The translations under genes were made by a program, and so were the position numbers. From an uncultured Clostridia bacterium (lineage in GTDB: Bacteria > Bacillota > Clostridia > Christensenellales > Borkfalkiaceae): a stretch of DNA of 26,335 nucleotides. The notes below the pieces were generated by a model. It made no database searches and was not told the origin of the DNA. It saw only the letters and a program-made list of their open reading frames with translations. Below, piece after piece: positions 6,728 through 15,698 of the stretch (positions are counted from its first letter, which is position 1; every line of letters begins with the position of its first letter). The DNA lies in the NCBI GenBank assembly GCA_934278995.1, contig CAKQWM010000016.1, forward strand, positions 1 through 26,335, read 5' to 3'.

Positions 6728-7618
6728 ATGAAAAAAGTTATAGCAGCCGCTCTGACGGTCGTTCTTTTGTTCTCGGCTACAGCCTGCAAAAACGTTCACG
6801 ATGAAAGCGGCGCACAGACAGGCTCTGATACGGCGGGAAGCGGCGCTGCCGCTGCGGCGGAGGAAACAGCCCAAGCCGCGCTCGGCGATGAGTCTGCGCT
6901 GTCGCTTCTGAATTGCCGTGAAAACGAAGACGGAACTTACAGCATAGACCAAACGGCGTGGAGGCTTTCGGACGATTACGAGTCATTTCGGAGGTACTTT
7001 TTCGGCGCGTGGGAGGGCGGCTTCCGCTTCCCCGAATATCCCGAACAAAAGCGCCTTATTATTGACGACGCGGAGGATTCATTTGTAATGACTGAAACGG
7101 GTATACGGGTGCTTGACGGATTTTACGAAACGGAAGCCGGGGCGCTCGCTTTTATGGTAGGAAACGACAGCGGCAGCGCGATAATATGGATAAGCCCCGA
7201 CGAACCCGAAACGCTTTACATGGCGTGGGGCGGTATGACCTCGCCGCTCTGGTCGCGAGATGAGAGCGGAGCGTATTCGGACACGCCTGTTGTGTATACC
7301 ATGAGAAAAACCAACGAGCCGCTGGGCGAGGCGGAGGGCGATTTTCTGAGCATATTCAGGCTTCGCGAAATGGCGCGGGAGTACGGTATCGATACGGAGC
7401 TGCTTGTTGACATAGAGTATGAGAGCGGCGGCGCAGCGCTTTATCACGACGACTGGTATCAGTTTTACCCAATGTACCTTGTTTCAAAAGCCGATGACAA
7501 AATCGTAATAAGGACAACGGTCGGCAGCGTCGGCGACGCCGCCCAAAAACCGATTGATGTAATATGCACGTTTGAAAAGTCGGAGGGCGAATGGAGCAGG
7601 AGCGTTGAGTTGTTTTGA
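6728..7618 (+). CDS. predicted lipoprotein of unknown function
   Basis: I do not recognise the family. The 296 residues start with a Lys-Lys signal peptide and a lipobox ending at Cys20 (ATAC), followed by an A/G/E-rich linker to about residue 55 and a globular part. That part has mixed strands and several aromatic residues (WRLSDDYESFRRYFFGAWEGGF near 78-99). GAGGTG lies 5 nt before the ATG. A 140-nt gap separates it from the anti-sigma-like gene, with no terminator and no clear sigma-A promoter in between. It may be read through from the sigma operon or transcribed by the ECF sigma itself; neither is proven. Its general design (lipobox plus acidic linker) matches the lipoprotein at 3817, but I see no sequence similarity beyond that. 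Confidence 0.8.
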   Translation: MKKVIAAALTVVLLFSATACKNVHDESGAQTGSDTAGSGAAAAAEETAQAALGDESALSLLNCRENEDGTYSIDQTAWRLSDDYESFRRYFFGAWEGGFRFPEYPEQKRLIIDDAEDSFVMTETGIRVLDGFYETEAGALAFMVGNDSGSAIIWISPDEPETLYMAWGGMTSPLWSRDESGAYSDTPVVYTMRKTNEPLGEAEGDFLSIFRLREMAREYGIDTELLVDIEYESGGAALYHDDWYQFYPMYLVSKADDKIVIRTTVGSVGDAAQKPIDVICTFEKSEGEWSRSVELF

Positions 7619-7666
7619 CGCTTTTTCGGCAAGTCGGTTTTCCGACGGCGGGCGTCCGTCAATAAT

Positions 7667-7707
7667 AGCAGTCCTCAGCGGGCGAGCGCCGGGGGCTGTT
7701 TTTTTAT
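7667..7707 (+). terminator. intrinsic terminator after the 6728 lipoprotein gene
   Basis: AGCAGTCC pairs with GGGGGCTGTT (with wobble pairs), with further GC pairing inside. A run of seven T follows to about 7706. Confidence 0.7.
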
Positions 7708-7817
7708 GCGCGATGGCGCACTATATATTAAACATACTATGAAATCTGTGCTTTGTACACGGGTTAAACGCCCCTGCTAATCCAAATAAAAAATTTGTTC
7801 CCGAGGGGAGAATTACA

Positions 7818-8253
7818 TTGAGAAATACATTCCTTTTTATTTTATGCGCGGCGGAAATTCTGCTTTTAAGCGGCCATGAATTATGTTACAGTAACGATTT
7901 CAACCCTTGCGCTGCTGTTTTTGCTGTCAGACCTGACGTATAACGCCGCTGACGACAGCTTTGTGCTGATGAGAACAACGCCCGGAAAATGACTTATTGG
8001 CAAGATTATTTATCTTGTTACGGTATGCCTTGTATTTTATCCGGCGGTAGCGGCGGCGACAATGCTGCTGTCCGCGCCGTTTGCGTTCTTAGCGAATATC
8101 CGGAGCAGAACTGCCGAAGTGACGAGCTTTGACAACCCCGCGCCGCATATTCTGTCGGGGCTTACTCCGATACAGGCTGCGATACATTCTTATCTGCTTG
8201 TAACATTGTATTCCGTAACGCTTGGCAGCGTAATGCTGCTGCTTAAATACTGA
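7818..8253 (+). pseudogene. decayed polytopic membrane protein gene (ABC-2 permease-like)
   Basis: A GAGGGGAG site precedes a TTG at 7818, opening a hydrophobic reading (RNTFLFILCAAEILLLSG). This shifts frame near 7872 and continues from the ATG at 7876 as more membrane segments. An in-frame TGA at 7990, where Trp would fit, breaks it again before a last hydrophobic run ending at TGA 8251-8253. Both halves look like transmembrane helices of one protein, so at least one frameshift and one stop have accumulated. The total is also far shorter than a normal permease. The ABC-2 permease assignment is a guess from the helix pattern. The next feature downstream is the hairpin element at 8353. Confidence 0.6.
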
Positions 8254-8352
8254 TTGCCAAACAGTATGTCGGGCTTTGCGCGGCGTATATTATTCATGCG
8301 CTTGGCTATCTTCCTATGCTTGTTATAAAGGGAACGCCAAAGGCGTAATGAA

Positions 8353-8754
8353 GAGACCGTCGAACCCCCCATACGGGGGTTTTCCGACGGGGCATCCTGC
8401 GACATTGCGAAGCATTGCTTCGCAAGTCAGCACAATTCGCACAAAGTGCAAATTGTGCCACTGCGCGCTGCGTAAGGCGAAGCCGTCGCGCTGCGTAAGG
8501 CGAAGCCGTCGCGTTGCGTAAGGCGAAGCCGTCGCGCTGCGTAAGGCGAAGCCGTCGCGTTGCGTAAGGCGAAGCCGTCGCGTTGCGTAAGGCGAAGCCG
8601 TCGCGTTGCGTAAGGCGAAGCCGTCGCGTACACACTTGTGCGGATAGAAGTGTTTTTTGCCTCAGCCAGGCCGACGCAGTCGCCTTTAGCCCGAGGCAAA
8701 AAAGTTATTTCAAATCCCGCATACACGGGCAAAATGGACTTTTTCAACAGACTG
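8353..8754 (-). mobile_element. modular hairpin element, copy 1 (MITE-like), carrying a 23-bp array
   Basis: This non-coding element shares its outer modules with the copy at 15699-15887, in opposite orientation. In plus-strand order they are an end beginning gaCCGTCGAA, a CCCCC-ATAC-GGGGG hairpin closed by CCGTCG/CGACGG (8357-8390), a CACACTTGTGCGG block (8631-8643), an inverted repeat TTTTTTGCCTC/GAGGCAAAAAA (8654-8703), CCCG/CGGG (8717-8729), and an end reading gactttttcaacagactg. The ends read outward as imperfect terminal inverted repeats. The centre differs from copy 2: it holds GCGAAGC/GCTTCGC (8408-8424), a long GCACAATT/AATTGTGC stem with inner GCAC/GTGC (8430-8458), and seven 23-bp repeats. 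No transposase is encoded. Orientation is given opposite to copy 2 by convention. Confidence 0.7.
8472..8628. repeat. 23-bp tandem repeat array (7 copies) inside element copy 1
   Basis: Units start at 8472, 8495, 8518, 8541, 8564, 8587 and 8610. Each has GTAA, a GGC-GAA-GCC core and a GTCGCG-C/T-TGC tail. The unit is the same as in the array at 1-253 except that the core arms are swapped (GGC/GCC instead of GCC/GGC), which keeps the hairpin. Any frame through it gives a 23-residue peptide repeat of the LRLTQRDGFALR kind, which I regard as spurious. Confidence 0.95.
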
Positions 8755-9121
8755 TACGGCAGTTTCAAAGCTGCCGCTTTCTTCTGTCCTAACTCCCGAA
8801 AAGTGAAAGTCCGTTCTCGTAATTCAGGGAATATTTCGGCGATAAAGAAAAACTGTTCCATCCCGCCGTGCTTTCAAAAATATATGCATGACCTGCATTT
8901 GTTGTATTTTCGCAAAGCACGCGGCGCGCCATATCTTTCGCCATTTCATTAGGGATTGACGAAACCGCATTTCTTGTGTGCTCATTGAGAGATAGACCTT
9001 CTTTTACTTGAATTTTGTGCTGTAACTTTATTACGGCAGTTTTGGGTCTATCTTTCAGCTGTTTTTTCTGTCCTGCGTCCGATATCTATTGCAGCGCTGC
9101 ATTCAAAAACTGCAAAAGATA
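8755..9121. other. gene-free stretch with a 12-bp inverted repeat
   Basis: I see no credible gene. Two arms, GAGAGATAGACC (8987-8998) and GGTCTATCTTTC (9045-9056), match at 11 of 12 positions around a 46-nt interior, and six T follow at 9062-9067. The interior has a smaller possible hairpin (about 9019-9037). It could be a long-loop rightward terminator or a structured RNA just upstream of the promoter at 9122. A small GGCAG/CTGCC stem lies at 8757-8774. Confidence 0.4.
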
Positions 9122-9150
9122 TTGACATCAGAATAATTAAGTACTATAAT
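9122..9150 (+). promoter_or_regulatory. consensus sigma-A promoter for the 2135-aa protein
   Basis: Both boxes are perfect: TTGACA (9122-9127) and TATAAT (9145-9150), spaced by 17 bp. The leader would be about 80 nt. Expression is therefore probably strong unless a repressor acts; AT-rich sequence follows the -10. Confidence 0.85.
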
Positions 9151-9236
9151 ATAATAAAGTATACTCAAAGGAAAATCGCCACTCAAAAAACAATGGAGCA
9201 GACGAAACATACTAGTTTCAGAAAGGGGCTTGCCAG

Positions 9237-12200
9237 ATGTTCATATCATGTAATTTAGCGAAAAAGGCAGCCGCATTGCTTACAGCCTTGTCGGTGCTGA
9301 CTTCGTCCTGCGCGACGCTGAATACTGTAACATTTGCCGAGTCCGGCAGTAACGGCAGCTGCGCGGCTGCGTCTTTCGCATTGCTGAACATTAAGGCGGA
9401 CGAGGGCGAATACAAAGCGTTTATACGGCTTGGAAATGAATTCTTCTTGAACAGCGTCAAGGGAAAATACTCCGAAGCAAACGGTGCAATTTCGCAGGAG
9501 AGCGTTTACGCGTTTGAGTACGCGCTTAACAAGGATATCCTGAGCGAAAAGACGGTCGAAAGGCTTATAAAAAACGGGATAATAGACCCTGCGACATACG
9601 CGCAAACAGTGAACAGCTTCTGTGCCGAGATGATGGAGCAGGTGTATTCTAAGCGCGAGGAAAACGGGATAACCGCGCCGGATTTCGACGAGCTTACCCT
9701 GAACGGCTACGATTTTTACAACAGCCGCACTGCGACAGAATATCTCGCGCGGCACGCTGTCCTTGAGAAAAACGCGCTACGGGAGGGCGACCATTCGTAT
9801 CGCGAGCAGGATTACCTGGAGTGCGTCAACAGTGATGGGCGGCTAGTTTTCGGCTGGGTAAAGCTTCCCGATGGGAGCATTGTTCTTCAGACAGGCGGGT
9901 TGTTCGGAAACGTAACCACAGATATGCCCGACGATAATCTTTACAGAATTGTGCAGTGCGGCAGCCGTTATTATTTTCTGCTGCACGGCGTGCTGCAGGA
10001 CAGCGTCACTATCAATTTCAGAGCATACGAAAACTCCGAAAATGCAGAGGACAGGGATATCGTTATTCCCCTTGACGAGGATTGCGGAATAAGCATATCC
10101 GCTTTTGAGAAATGTATTGGAGAAACCAATACAAATTACCTCAACAAAACAGGGACGGTCAGAAATTACCTATTGAACCGTTACAATTATTCTCTGCCCA
10201 TCGCCCGCACGGACGAGTATAATCAGACAATCGAGCTTACATACGGCGGTGAGAGCGAGTTGTCGGTTGACGCGCTTTCTTGTGTAAAGCTGGACGTTTC
10301 GGTTAAGGGCGACAGCGCAGGTCTTTTTGACGGCGATATTTTCTTCACAAGTTCCGACCCCTCTGTTGCGGACGTTGACAACGAGGGCAATGTTTACGGC
10401 ATATCCGCGGGCGACGCGGTGATTTCCGCCGTTGCAAGAACGGCGGGTATCTGCCGCCCCTTGCAGGTAAACGTTCATGTGAACAGCTCGCCGGCGATAA
10501 GCCGTAACACAAATCTCGCCTACTTGCAGGACGATATCATATGGGATTGCGAGAACCGCGCAAGCAGCTTTGACGCGCTCGCCGATAAGCTGGCCGCAGA
10601 CGGCGCGACTTCCGTCATGATAGGGGATAGACCTGTTTTCAAGCTGGACGGAAGCGATGAAATTGTAACGGAAAATGTCGTAAACGGCGAGCTTACCTTA
10701 ACGCATGAAGACGACAGCGTTTTCACCGGTCAGATAAAGTTTTCCGACTATAAGGCGCTTGCGGACATGGCGCATCAAAAGGGCATTAAGGTCAATGCTT
10801 TTATTCAGCCCGGATGGAACGACGGAAGCGGTTTGTATGACGGCTGCCCTGTTTCCGCGTACTTTGAGCGCTATGCGGCAGACCCCACAGACAGTGAAGC
10901 AAAGCAGTTTGTGGATAAATACTTCGGTGCATACGAGCGGTATTGGGTCGAGGTTGCTCCGATTCTCAAAGAAGCGGGAGTGGACGGTATTTATCTGAAT
11001 TACTGCACAGCATTTGAGCTGCTGATAAAAGACGGGCACTGGTCACAGCTGGTCGGCAAGGTTAAGCGGGTATATGACGGCGAAATCCTTGCAATGGCGC
11101 AAGCCCTGTGGGAGAGTCAGCTTGACCCGCTGTATGATAATAGTGATTTTGTCGGAAGCTTTGACAGAATCGGGTTACAGCTCGATTCTATTTTCGACGG
11201 GGATACCGTTACCGAAAACACCGGCCTTGCGGATGCCAGGCAGCTTGTCGAAAACCATTTTTCAACCGCAGCGGCAGACAGGCTGAATGCGCTTTCCGGC
11301 AAGCCTGTTGATATCAGCACAAGGATTTCCAGCACGGCGATTCCTTTAAGCAACCCCGGAGAGGACACGGGAAAGGGCGAGTGCTACACTTCATGGGAGC
11401 AGACCGCAACAACACACTCCGATTATCTCCGACAGATGATAATGTGGCAGGCATTCTGCGAGGTGTTCTCGTCAAAGGATTATGTTGATACGATAATTTC
11501 TCAGTATAACTGCAATTATATCTGCAACCCTTACGGCGTGGAATACAGGAGCGGATATGATTGCAGCACAACCGTATACGAAAAGCCCGCGTCAAAGCTG
11601 CTTGAGCGCCGGTCTGTAAAAGCTCCGCTCAACGACGCGCTTAAGCATGCTAACGCGGCTCTGGCGCTTGCAGGCGACAAATATGCTCAAGCTGAAGCGG
11701 AGGCTCTGCGTGAAGCAATAACCCGCGGCTATGCCGCCGCTTCCGCAGAAGCAATCGTTTCCTTATCGGAGGAAATCATAATACTTGCGGCGCAGCTAAG
11801 CGAAAAAGCGGCGCAGGAATCTGCAGCTGCGCTTACCGCAGCAAGGGAGGAGCTTCGCCAAACGAATGACGGCGCTCCCACGTCGGAGGGCTATTCCGTG
11901 AAATCCTATGCTGCGCTGACTGCGGCGGTACAGGCGGCAGAAACCCTGCTTTCAGACGAATCCTCGCCGTACTGCGACATTGTATTAGCGAAAGAGGATA
12001 TTCTTGCCGCGATAACCGCGCTTGTTGAATTGCCCGAATGCGTAGCCAATGTTTGCGCAATTGCAGGCGACGGGCTTGTTACTGTTAAGTGGGACAAGGT
12101 GCAGGACGCTGACGGTTACCGTGTGCTTTACAATGACGGCGAGTGGCACTGCATTGATGCGGGAAATGTGGAAAGCTGCCTTATTAAGGGACTGACAAAC

Positions 12201-15200
12201 GGGCAGACCTACCAAATAGCTGTGCAGTACGTTGAAAGCGGCAATTATTCCGCAAGCTCCCCGGAAGTGACCACTACTCCGCAGGAGCTTATCCCCGTGA
12301 GGCTGAATGTGAAGCCGAATGAGGGTGAGTACAACGCCTTTGTCCGCCTCGGAAAAGAGTTCTACGAGAACTGCGTCGAGGGTAAATACCCGGACGAGGA
12401 CGGCAGTATCATCAATCTAAGCAGCGTATACGCGTTTGAATACGCGCTTAACAAGGATATTCTCGACGACAGCACTATTGAGAGAATTGTTAAGGACAAA
12501 CTGGTTGACTTGCCGACATATGCGGAAACCGTGAACAGCTTCTGCGCGGAAATGATTCAGGCAATAGACGACCGGCGCGTTCAGAACGGTGTTACTGCGC
12601 CCGATTTCGACCGGCTGACGTTTTACGGCTGCGACCTGTACAGAAGCCGAAGCGCTTCACATTATCTGTTCCGCCACGCTATTCTGGAGAAAAATGCGCT
12701 CTGGGAAGCTGATTTTACCGATGATAACTACAATGTATGCCGAAACGCAAAGGGAGACCTCGTTTTCGGCTGGGTAAAGCTTCCCAATGGAAACATTGTT
12801 TTGCAAACAGCATCAGGTTCTCAGGAGGTAGGATTGCGCTATTTCTGGATAAGCGACCACTACCAATTCGTTCAAAGCAATGACAGATTTTTCTTCATTG
12901 ACAGCAACTGCGTTTTGCAGAAAGACAATGTAACAGTTAATTTTATGGATTATGTTCCCGAGGATTCTTCCTGGTGGGAACAGAGTCTTGTTCAGCCCGA
13001 GGACAGGGATATAGTCTTTCCTCTGGACGAGAATTGCAGTATCAGCGCAGATGATTTTGAGGAACTGCTTGGGAATAACATTTCTTATTTCGTACAGGGC
13101 GAAACTTTCCATTTGTGGTATGTAAACTTTAATTACGACTTTGCGCTTCCCAATGAAAGAACCGATGAATACAACAAGACGATTGAGCTTTCCTACGACG
13201 GCGATGAAATGGTGTTCCTTGACTGCCTTACCTCAACAAGGCTTAATGTGACGGTAAAGAACGACGACCCCGACGGCTGGTACGGAAATAATAACAATAT
13301 GTTCTTCACAAGCTCCGACCCGTCTGTTGCAGAGGTAGACAATCTGGGTAACGTTTACGGAATATCCGAGGGCGACGCAATTATCACAGCCGTGGCAAGA
13401 ACATCGGGTATCTGCAAACCTGTTCGTATAAAAGTGCATGTCAACAATTCACCCGAGGTCACAAGAGCCTTTGATATAGGCTATGAGCTGGAGGACTGCC
13501 TTTACGAATCTATCTCCCGCGGAGTAATGTTTGACTCACTGGCGGAAAGGGTGAACAATGACGGCTGCAGTTATATCATTGCCCTCGAATCAGCTACATT
13601 CTATCTCAACGGCGAATCGGATTTTTCTGAGGATGAAGTTCTTGACGGAGAGCTTACTCTTGAACATATCGGTAATTACGCTATTTCGATAGAGGATTAC
13701 AGAAGGCTGGCGGAGGACGCACATAAAAACGGTACGAAGCTGTATGCCGCTCTTCAGCTGATATGGGACGGTACATGGATGAATTCGGAGGAAATGTATG
13801 CTCCGGTAATGTTGAAACGATTTGCCGCAGACCCCACCGACGCAGAAGCCGCAAAATTCACCGACAAATACTTCAACGCAATGAAGAATTACTGGGTCGA
13901 GATTGCACCGCAATTAGAAGAAGCGGGCGTGGACGGAATATTCATACATACCTGGCAGAGCTATGAAGAATGCGTAATTGACGAGCACTGGTCAGACCTT
14001 ATCAGCGCGGTAAGAGAGGTTTATCACGGTGAACTGTTGGCTATGGTAAGCCCCAACCATGAAAAGTTTAACATTTATCAGAACAACGGTTATATTTTTA
14101 ATAATGTTGACAAGATAGAATGCTTCATTTATAACTTCTTCCTCACTCCCGATTTTGGATTCAAAACTAAAAATCCTTCGCTTGCAGACTGCAAGAAGGT
14201 GTTTGCCGAAACAAATCTGGGCGAGGCATACAGAAACCAAACTATACTTGATTTCACGCAGATGTTCTACGACTTATACCACAAACCAATTGAACTCAAG
14301 CTAAACATTTCCGCCACTAACCAGCCAACAGGTCACATATACAATTACGCGGGGAAAGGAAAATTTTTAAACACAATTGGAAAATTTACAGAGGAGAATA
14401 TTGTTTCAGTTGATTATCTCCGGCAGATGATAACATTACAGGCTCTCCTTGAGGTCATCTCCGAGGCAGAATATATTGAAGATTTTTCGACCTGTTATTT
14501 TTATTCCATAATGGTTCGTCCCGATTGCGGATACGACACCTCAAGCGGTTATGACTGCAGCGCCTCAGTTTACGACAAGCCCGCCGCACAGCTTCTTGCG
14601 CAGTGGTCGAACAAAGCGCCGCTGGACAAGGCAATAAGAAAAGCGAAGGAAGCGCTTGCACTTGCAGGCGATGTTTACGCGGTGACAGAAGCCGTTCAGC
14701 TCCGCGAGCTTGTTAACAACGCTTATCCTGTGCAGAGCAAAATGGAAATCGCCGCCAAAGCAGATGAAATTACACAGCTTGCCGCTGACGTCAGGGCGAA
14801 AGCAAAGGAAGAATCCGCCTGCGCAGAATGCACCGTAACGGGTTACAGCTTGCTTTTCGGTGACGGAACAGGTCTGAAATTCTATCTGAACATTCCGGAC
14901 TCTGCTGCAAAAGATCCCACAGCCGAGGTTCGTTTTACAGTAAACGGCAAGGAAACCATTGTCCCTGTAAGCGAGGCGGAAAAGACCGCGGACGGTTTTG
15001 CAATTACCTGCCCTGTTGCGGCGGCAGAGATGAACGACACTATTACCGGTCAGCTGTACGTCGGTGAAAACGCTTTTGGGAGCGAGTTTACATATTCCGT
15101 AAAGGAATATGCGGACTATATCCTTGAAAAAACGGAGATATATTCCGGTATTGTTCCAATGGTCAAGGCAATGCTGAACTATGGGGGCGCGGCAGAGAAG

Positions 15201-15644
15201 TTCTTCCGAGGAAGCAGCGGCATCAGTTTTTCTGCGCCCGCTGTAACGGCGGAAGAGCTTGCGTCTTACCGGTACATCTTGACCGACAATGACGCAGAGG
15301 TGGATTTCAAGGGACAGACCATCACGCTTAACAGCAAGGTAACAGCCAAGCTATATTTCAGCGGCAGGGACTTTGTTCTGAGCGACTTCACCGTAATGCA
15401 CAACGGCAAAGCTGTTGACGCGTCGCGGATTAAACTGGGCAGCGACAGCAGCGGAACATATCTTGCAATTACAGACATTTCCGCAGATGAAATGGGCAGC
15501 GCCTTTGAAGTTTTTGTCGGTGGAGTTTCCATCAGCAATTACAGTATTTACAGTTATATACAAAGCGCAATAAACAGCGGAAGAGAGGGACTTCCCGAGG
15601 TTGCTGCGGCGCTGTACGCATACGGCAAAGCAGCTGCGCTGTAA
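9237..15644 (+). CDS. giant secreted protein with two tandem Ig-like/GH113-like modules
   Basis: This 2135-residue protein is exported by a signal peptide (1-35; Cys25 makes a lipobox possible but weak). Copy 1 holds an unknown domain (about 50-330), a Big_2-type Ig-like domain (331-415, FFTSSDPSVADVDNEGNVYGISAGD), a TIM-barrel-like part (424-785), a helical FIVAR-like stretch (792-935) and an FN3-like domain (937-1018). Copy 2 repeats the first four parts (1022-1861), offset by 973 residues at the start. Residues 1863-2135 form a C-terminal domain common in Ruminococcus secreted proteins. The barrel resembles GH113 mannanases: YWVEVAPxLxEAGVDGI, a conserved Glu (E594, E1577) at the acid/base position, and a KPAxxLL ending. 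The nucleophile position after KPV/KPI appears replaced by Thr and Leu, so both may be inactive sugar-binding modules. There is no LPXTG or dockerin. The ribosome-binding site AAAGGGG lies about 9 nt before the ATG. Confidence 0.85.
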   Translation: MFISCNLAKKAAALLTALSVLTSSCATLNTVTFAESGSNGSCAAASFALLNIKADEGEYKAFIRLGNEFFLNSVKGKYSEANGAISQESVYAFEYALNKDILSEKTVERLIKNGIIDPATYAQTVNSFCAEMMEQVYSKREENGITAPDFDELTLNGYDFYNSRTATEYLARHAVLEKNALREGDHSYREQDYLECVNSDGRLVFGWVKLPDGSIVLQTGGLFGNVTTDMPDDNLYRIVQCGSRYYFLLHGVLQDSVTINFRAYENSENAEDRDIVIPLDEDCGISISAFEKCIGETNTNYLNKTGTVRNYLLNRYNYSLPIARTDEYNQTIELTYGGESELSVDALSCVKLDVSVKGDSAGLFDGDIFFTSSDPSVADVDNEGNVYGISAGDAVISAVARTAGICRPLQVNVHVNSSPAISRNTNLAYLQDDIIWDCENRASSFDALADKLAADGATSVMIGDRPVFKLDGSDEIVTENVVNGELTLTHEDDSVFTGQIKFSDYKALADMAHQKGIKVNAFIQPGWNDGSGLYDGCPVSAYFERYAADPTDSEAKQFVDKYFGAYERYWVEVAPILKEAGVDGIYLNYCTAFELLIKDGHWSQLVGKVKRVYDGEILAMAQALWESQLDPLYDNSDFVGSFDRIGLQLDSIFDGDTVTENTGLADARQLVENHFSTAAADRLNALSGKPVDISTRISSTAIPLSNPGEDTGKGECYTSWEQTATTHSDYLRQMIMWQAFCEVFSSKDYVDTIISQYNCNYICNPYGVEYRSGYDCSTTVYEKPASKLLERRSVKAPLNDALKHANAALALAGDKYAQAEAEALREAITRGYAAASAEAIVSLSEEIIILAAQLSEKAAQESAAALTAAREELRQTNDGAPTSEGYSVKSYAALTAAVQAAETLLSDESSPYCDIVLAKEDILAAITALVELPECVANVCAIAGDGLVTVKWDKVQDADGYRVLYNDGEWHCIDAGNVESCLIKGLTNGQTYQIAVQYVESGNYSASSPEVTTTPQELIPVRLNVKPNEGEYNAFVRLGKEFYENCVEGKYPDEDGSIINLSSVYAFEYALNKDILDDSTIERIVKDKLVDLPTYAETVNSFCAEMIQAIDDRRVQNGVTAPDFDRLTFYGCDLYRSRSASHYLFRHAILEKNALWEADFTDDNYNVCRNAKGDLVFGWVKLPNGNIVLQTASGSQEVGLRYFWISDHYQFVQSNDRFFFIDSNCVLQKDNVTVNFMDYVPEDSSWWEQSLVQPEDRDIVFPLDENCSISADDFEELLGNNISYFVQGETFHLWYVNFNYDFALPNERTDEYNKTIELSYDGDEMVFLDCLTSTRLNVTVKNDDPDGWYGNNNNMFFTSSDPSVAEVDNLGNVYGISEGDAIITAVARTSGICKPVRIKVHVNNSPEVTRAFDIGYELEDCLYESISRGVMFDSLAERVNNDGCSYIIALESATFYLNGESDFSEDEVLDGELTLEHIGNYAISIEDYRRLAEDAHKNGTKLYAALQLIWDGTWMNSEEMYAPVMLKRFAADPTDAEAAKFTDKYFNAMKNYWVEIAPQLEEAGVDGIFIHTWQSYEECVIDEHWSDLISAVREVYHGELLAMVSPNHEKFNIYQNNGYIFNNVDKIECFIYNFFLTPDFGFKTKNPSLADCKKVFAETNLGEAYRNQTILDFTQMFYDLYHKPIELKLNISATNQPTGHIYNYAGKGKFLNTIGKFTEENIVSVDYLRQMITLQALLEVISEAEYIEDFSTCYFYSIMVRPDCGYDTSSGYDCSASVYDKPAAQLLAQWSNKAPLDKAIRKAKEALALAGDVYAVTEAVQLRELVNNAYPVQSKMEIAAKADEITQLAADVRAKAKEESACAECTVTGYSLLFGDGTGLKFYLNIPDSAAKDPTAEVRFTVNGKETIVPVSEAEKTADGFAITCPVAAAEMNDTITGQLYVGENAFGSEFTYSVKEYADYILEKTEIYSGIVPMVKAMLNYGGAAEKFFRGSSGISFSAPAVTAEELASYRYILTDNDAEVDFKGQTITLNSKVTAKLYFSGRDFVLSDFTVMHNGKAVDASRIKLGSDSSGTYLAITDISADEMGSAFEVFVGGVSISNYSIYSYIQSAINSGREGLPEVAAALYAYGKAAAL

Positions 15645-15673
15645 AACACAGCAGGAATTATTCAATACTACAG

Positions 15674-15698
15674 CGGAGCATCTTGCGGTGCTCCGTTC
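15674..15698 (+). terminator. terminator hairpin, split copy without its T tract
   Basis: CGGAGCA (15674-15680) pairs with TGCTCCG (15689-15695), 30 nt after the stop of the 2135-residue gene. It is followed by TTCAG and the hairpin element instead of a T run, so it may no longer work alone. The intact version with a T-rich tail is at 15890-15926. Confidence 0.55.

Noticed and set aside
8306..8861. Minus-strand frames with LRLTQRDGFALR-type peptide repeats
   Set aside because: They are translations of the non-coding 23-bp tandem array and neighbouring hairpins; the period is not a multiple of three and all frames are open only because the unit lacks stops.
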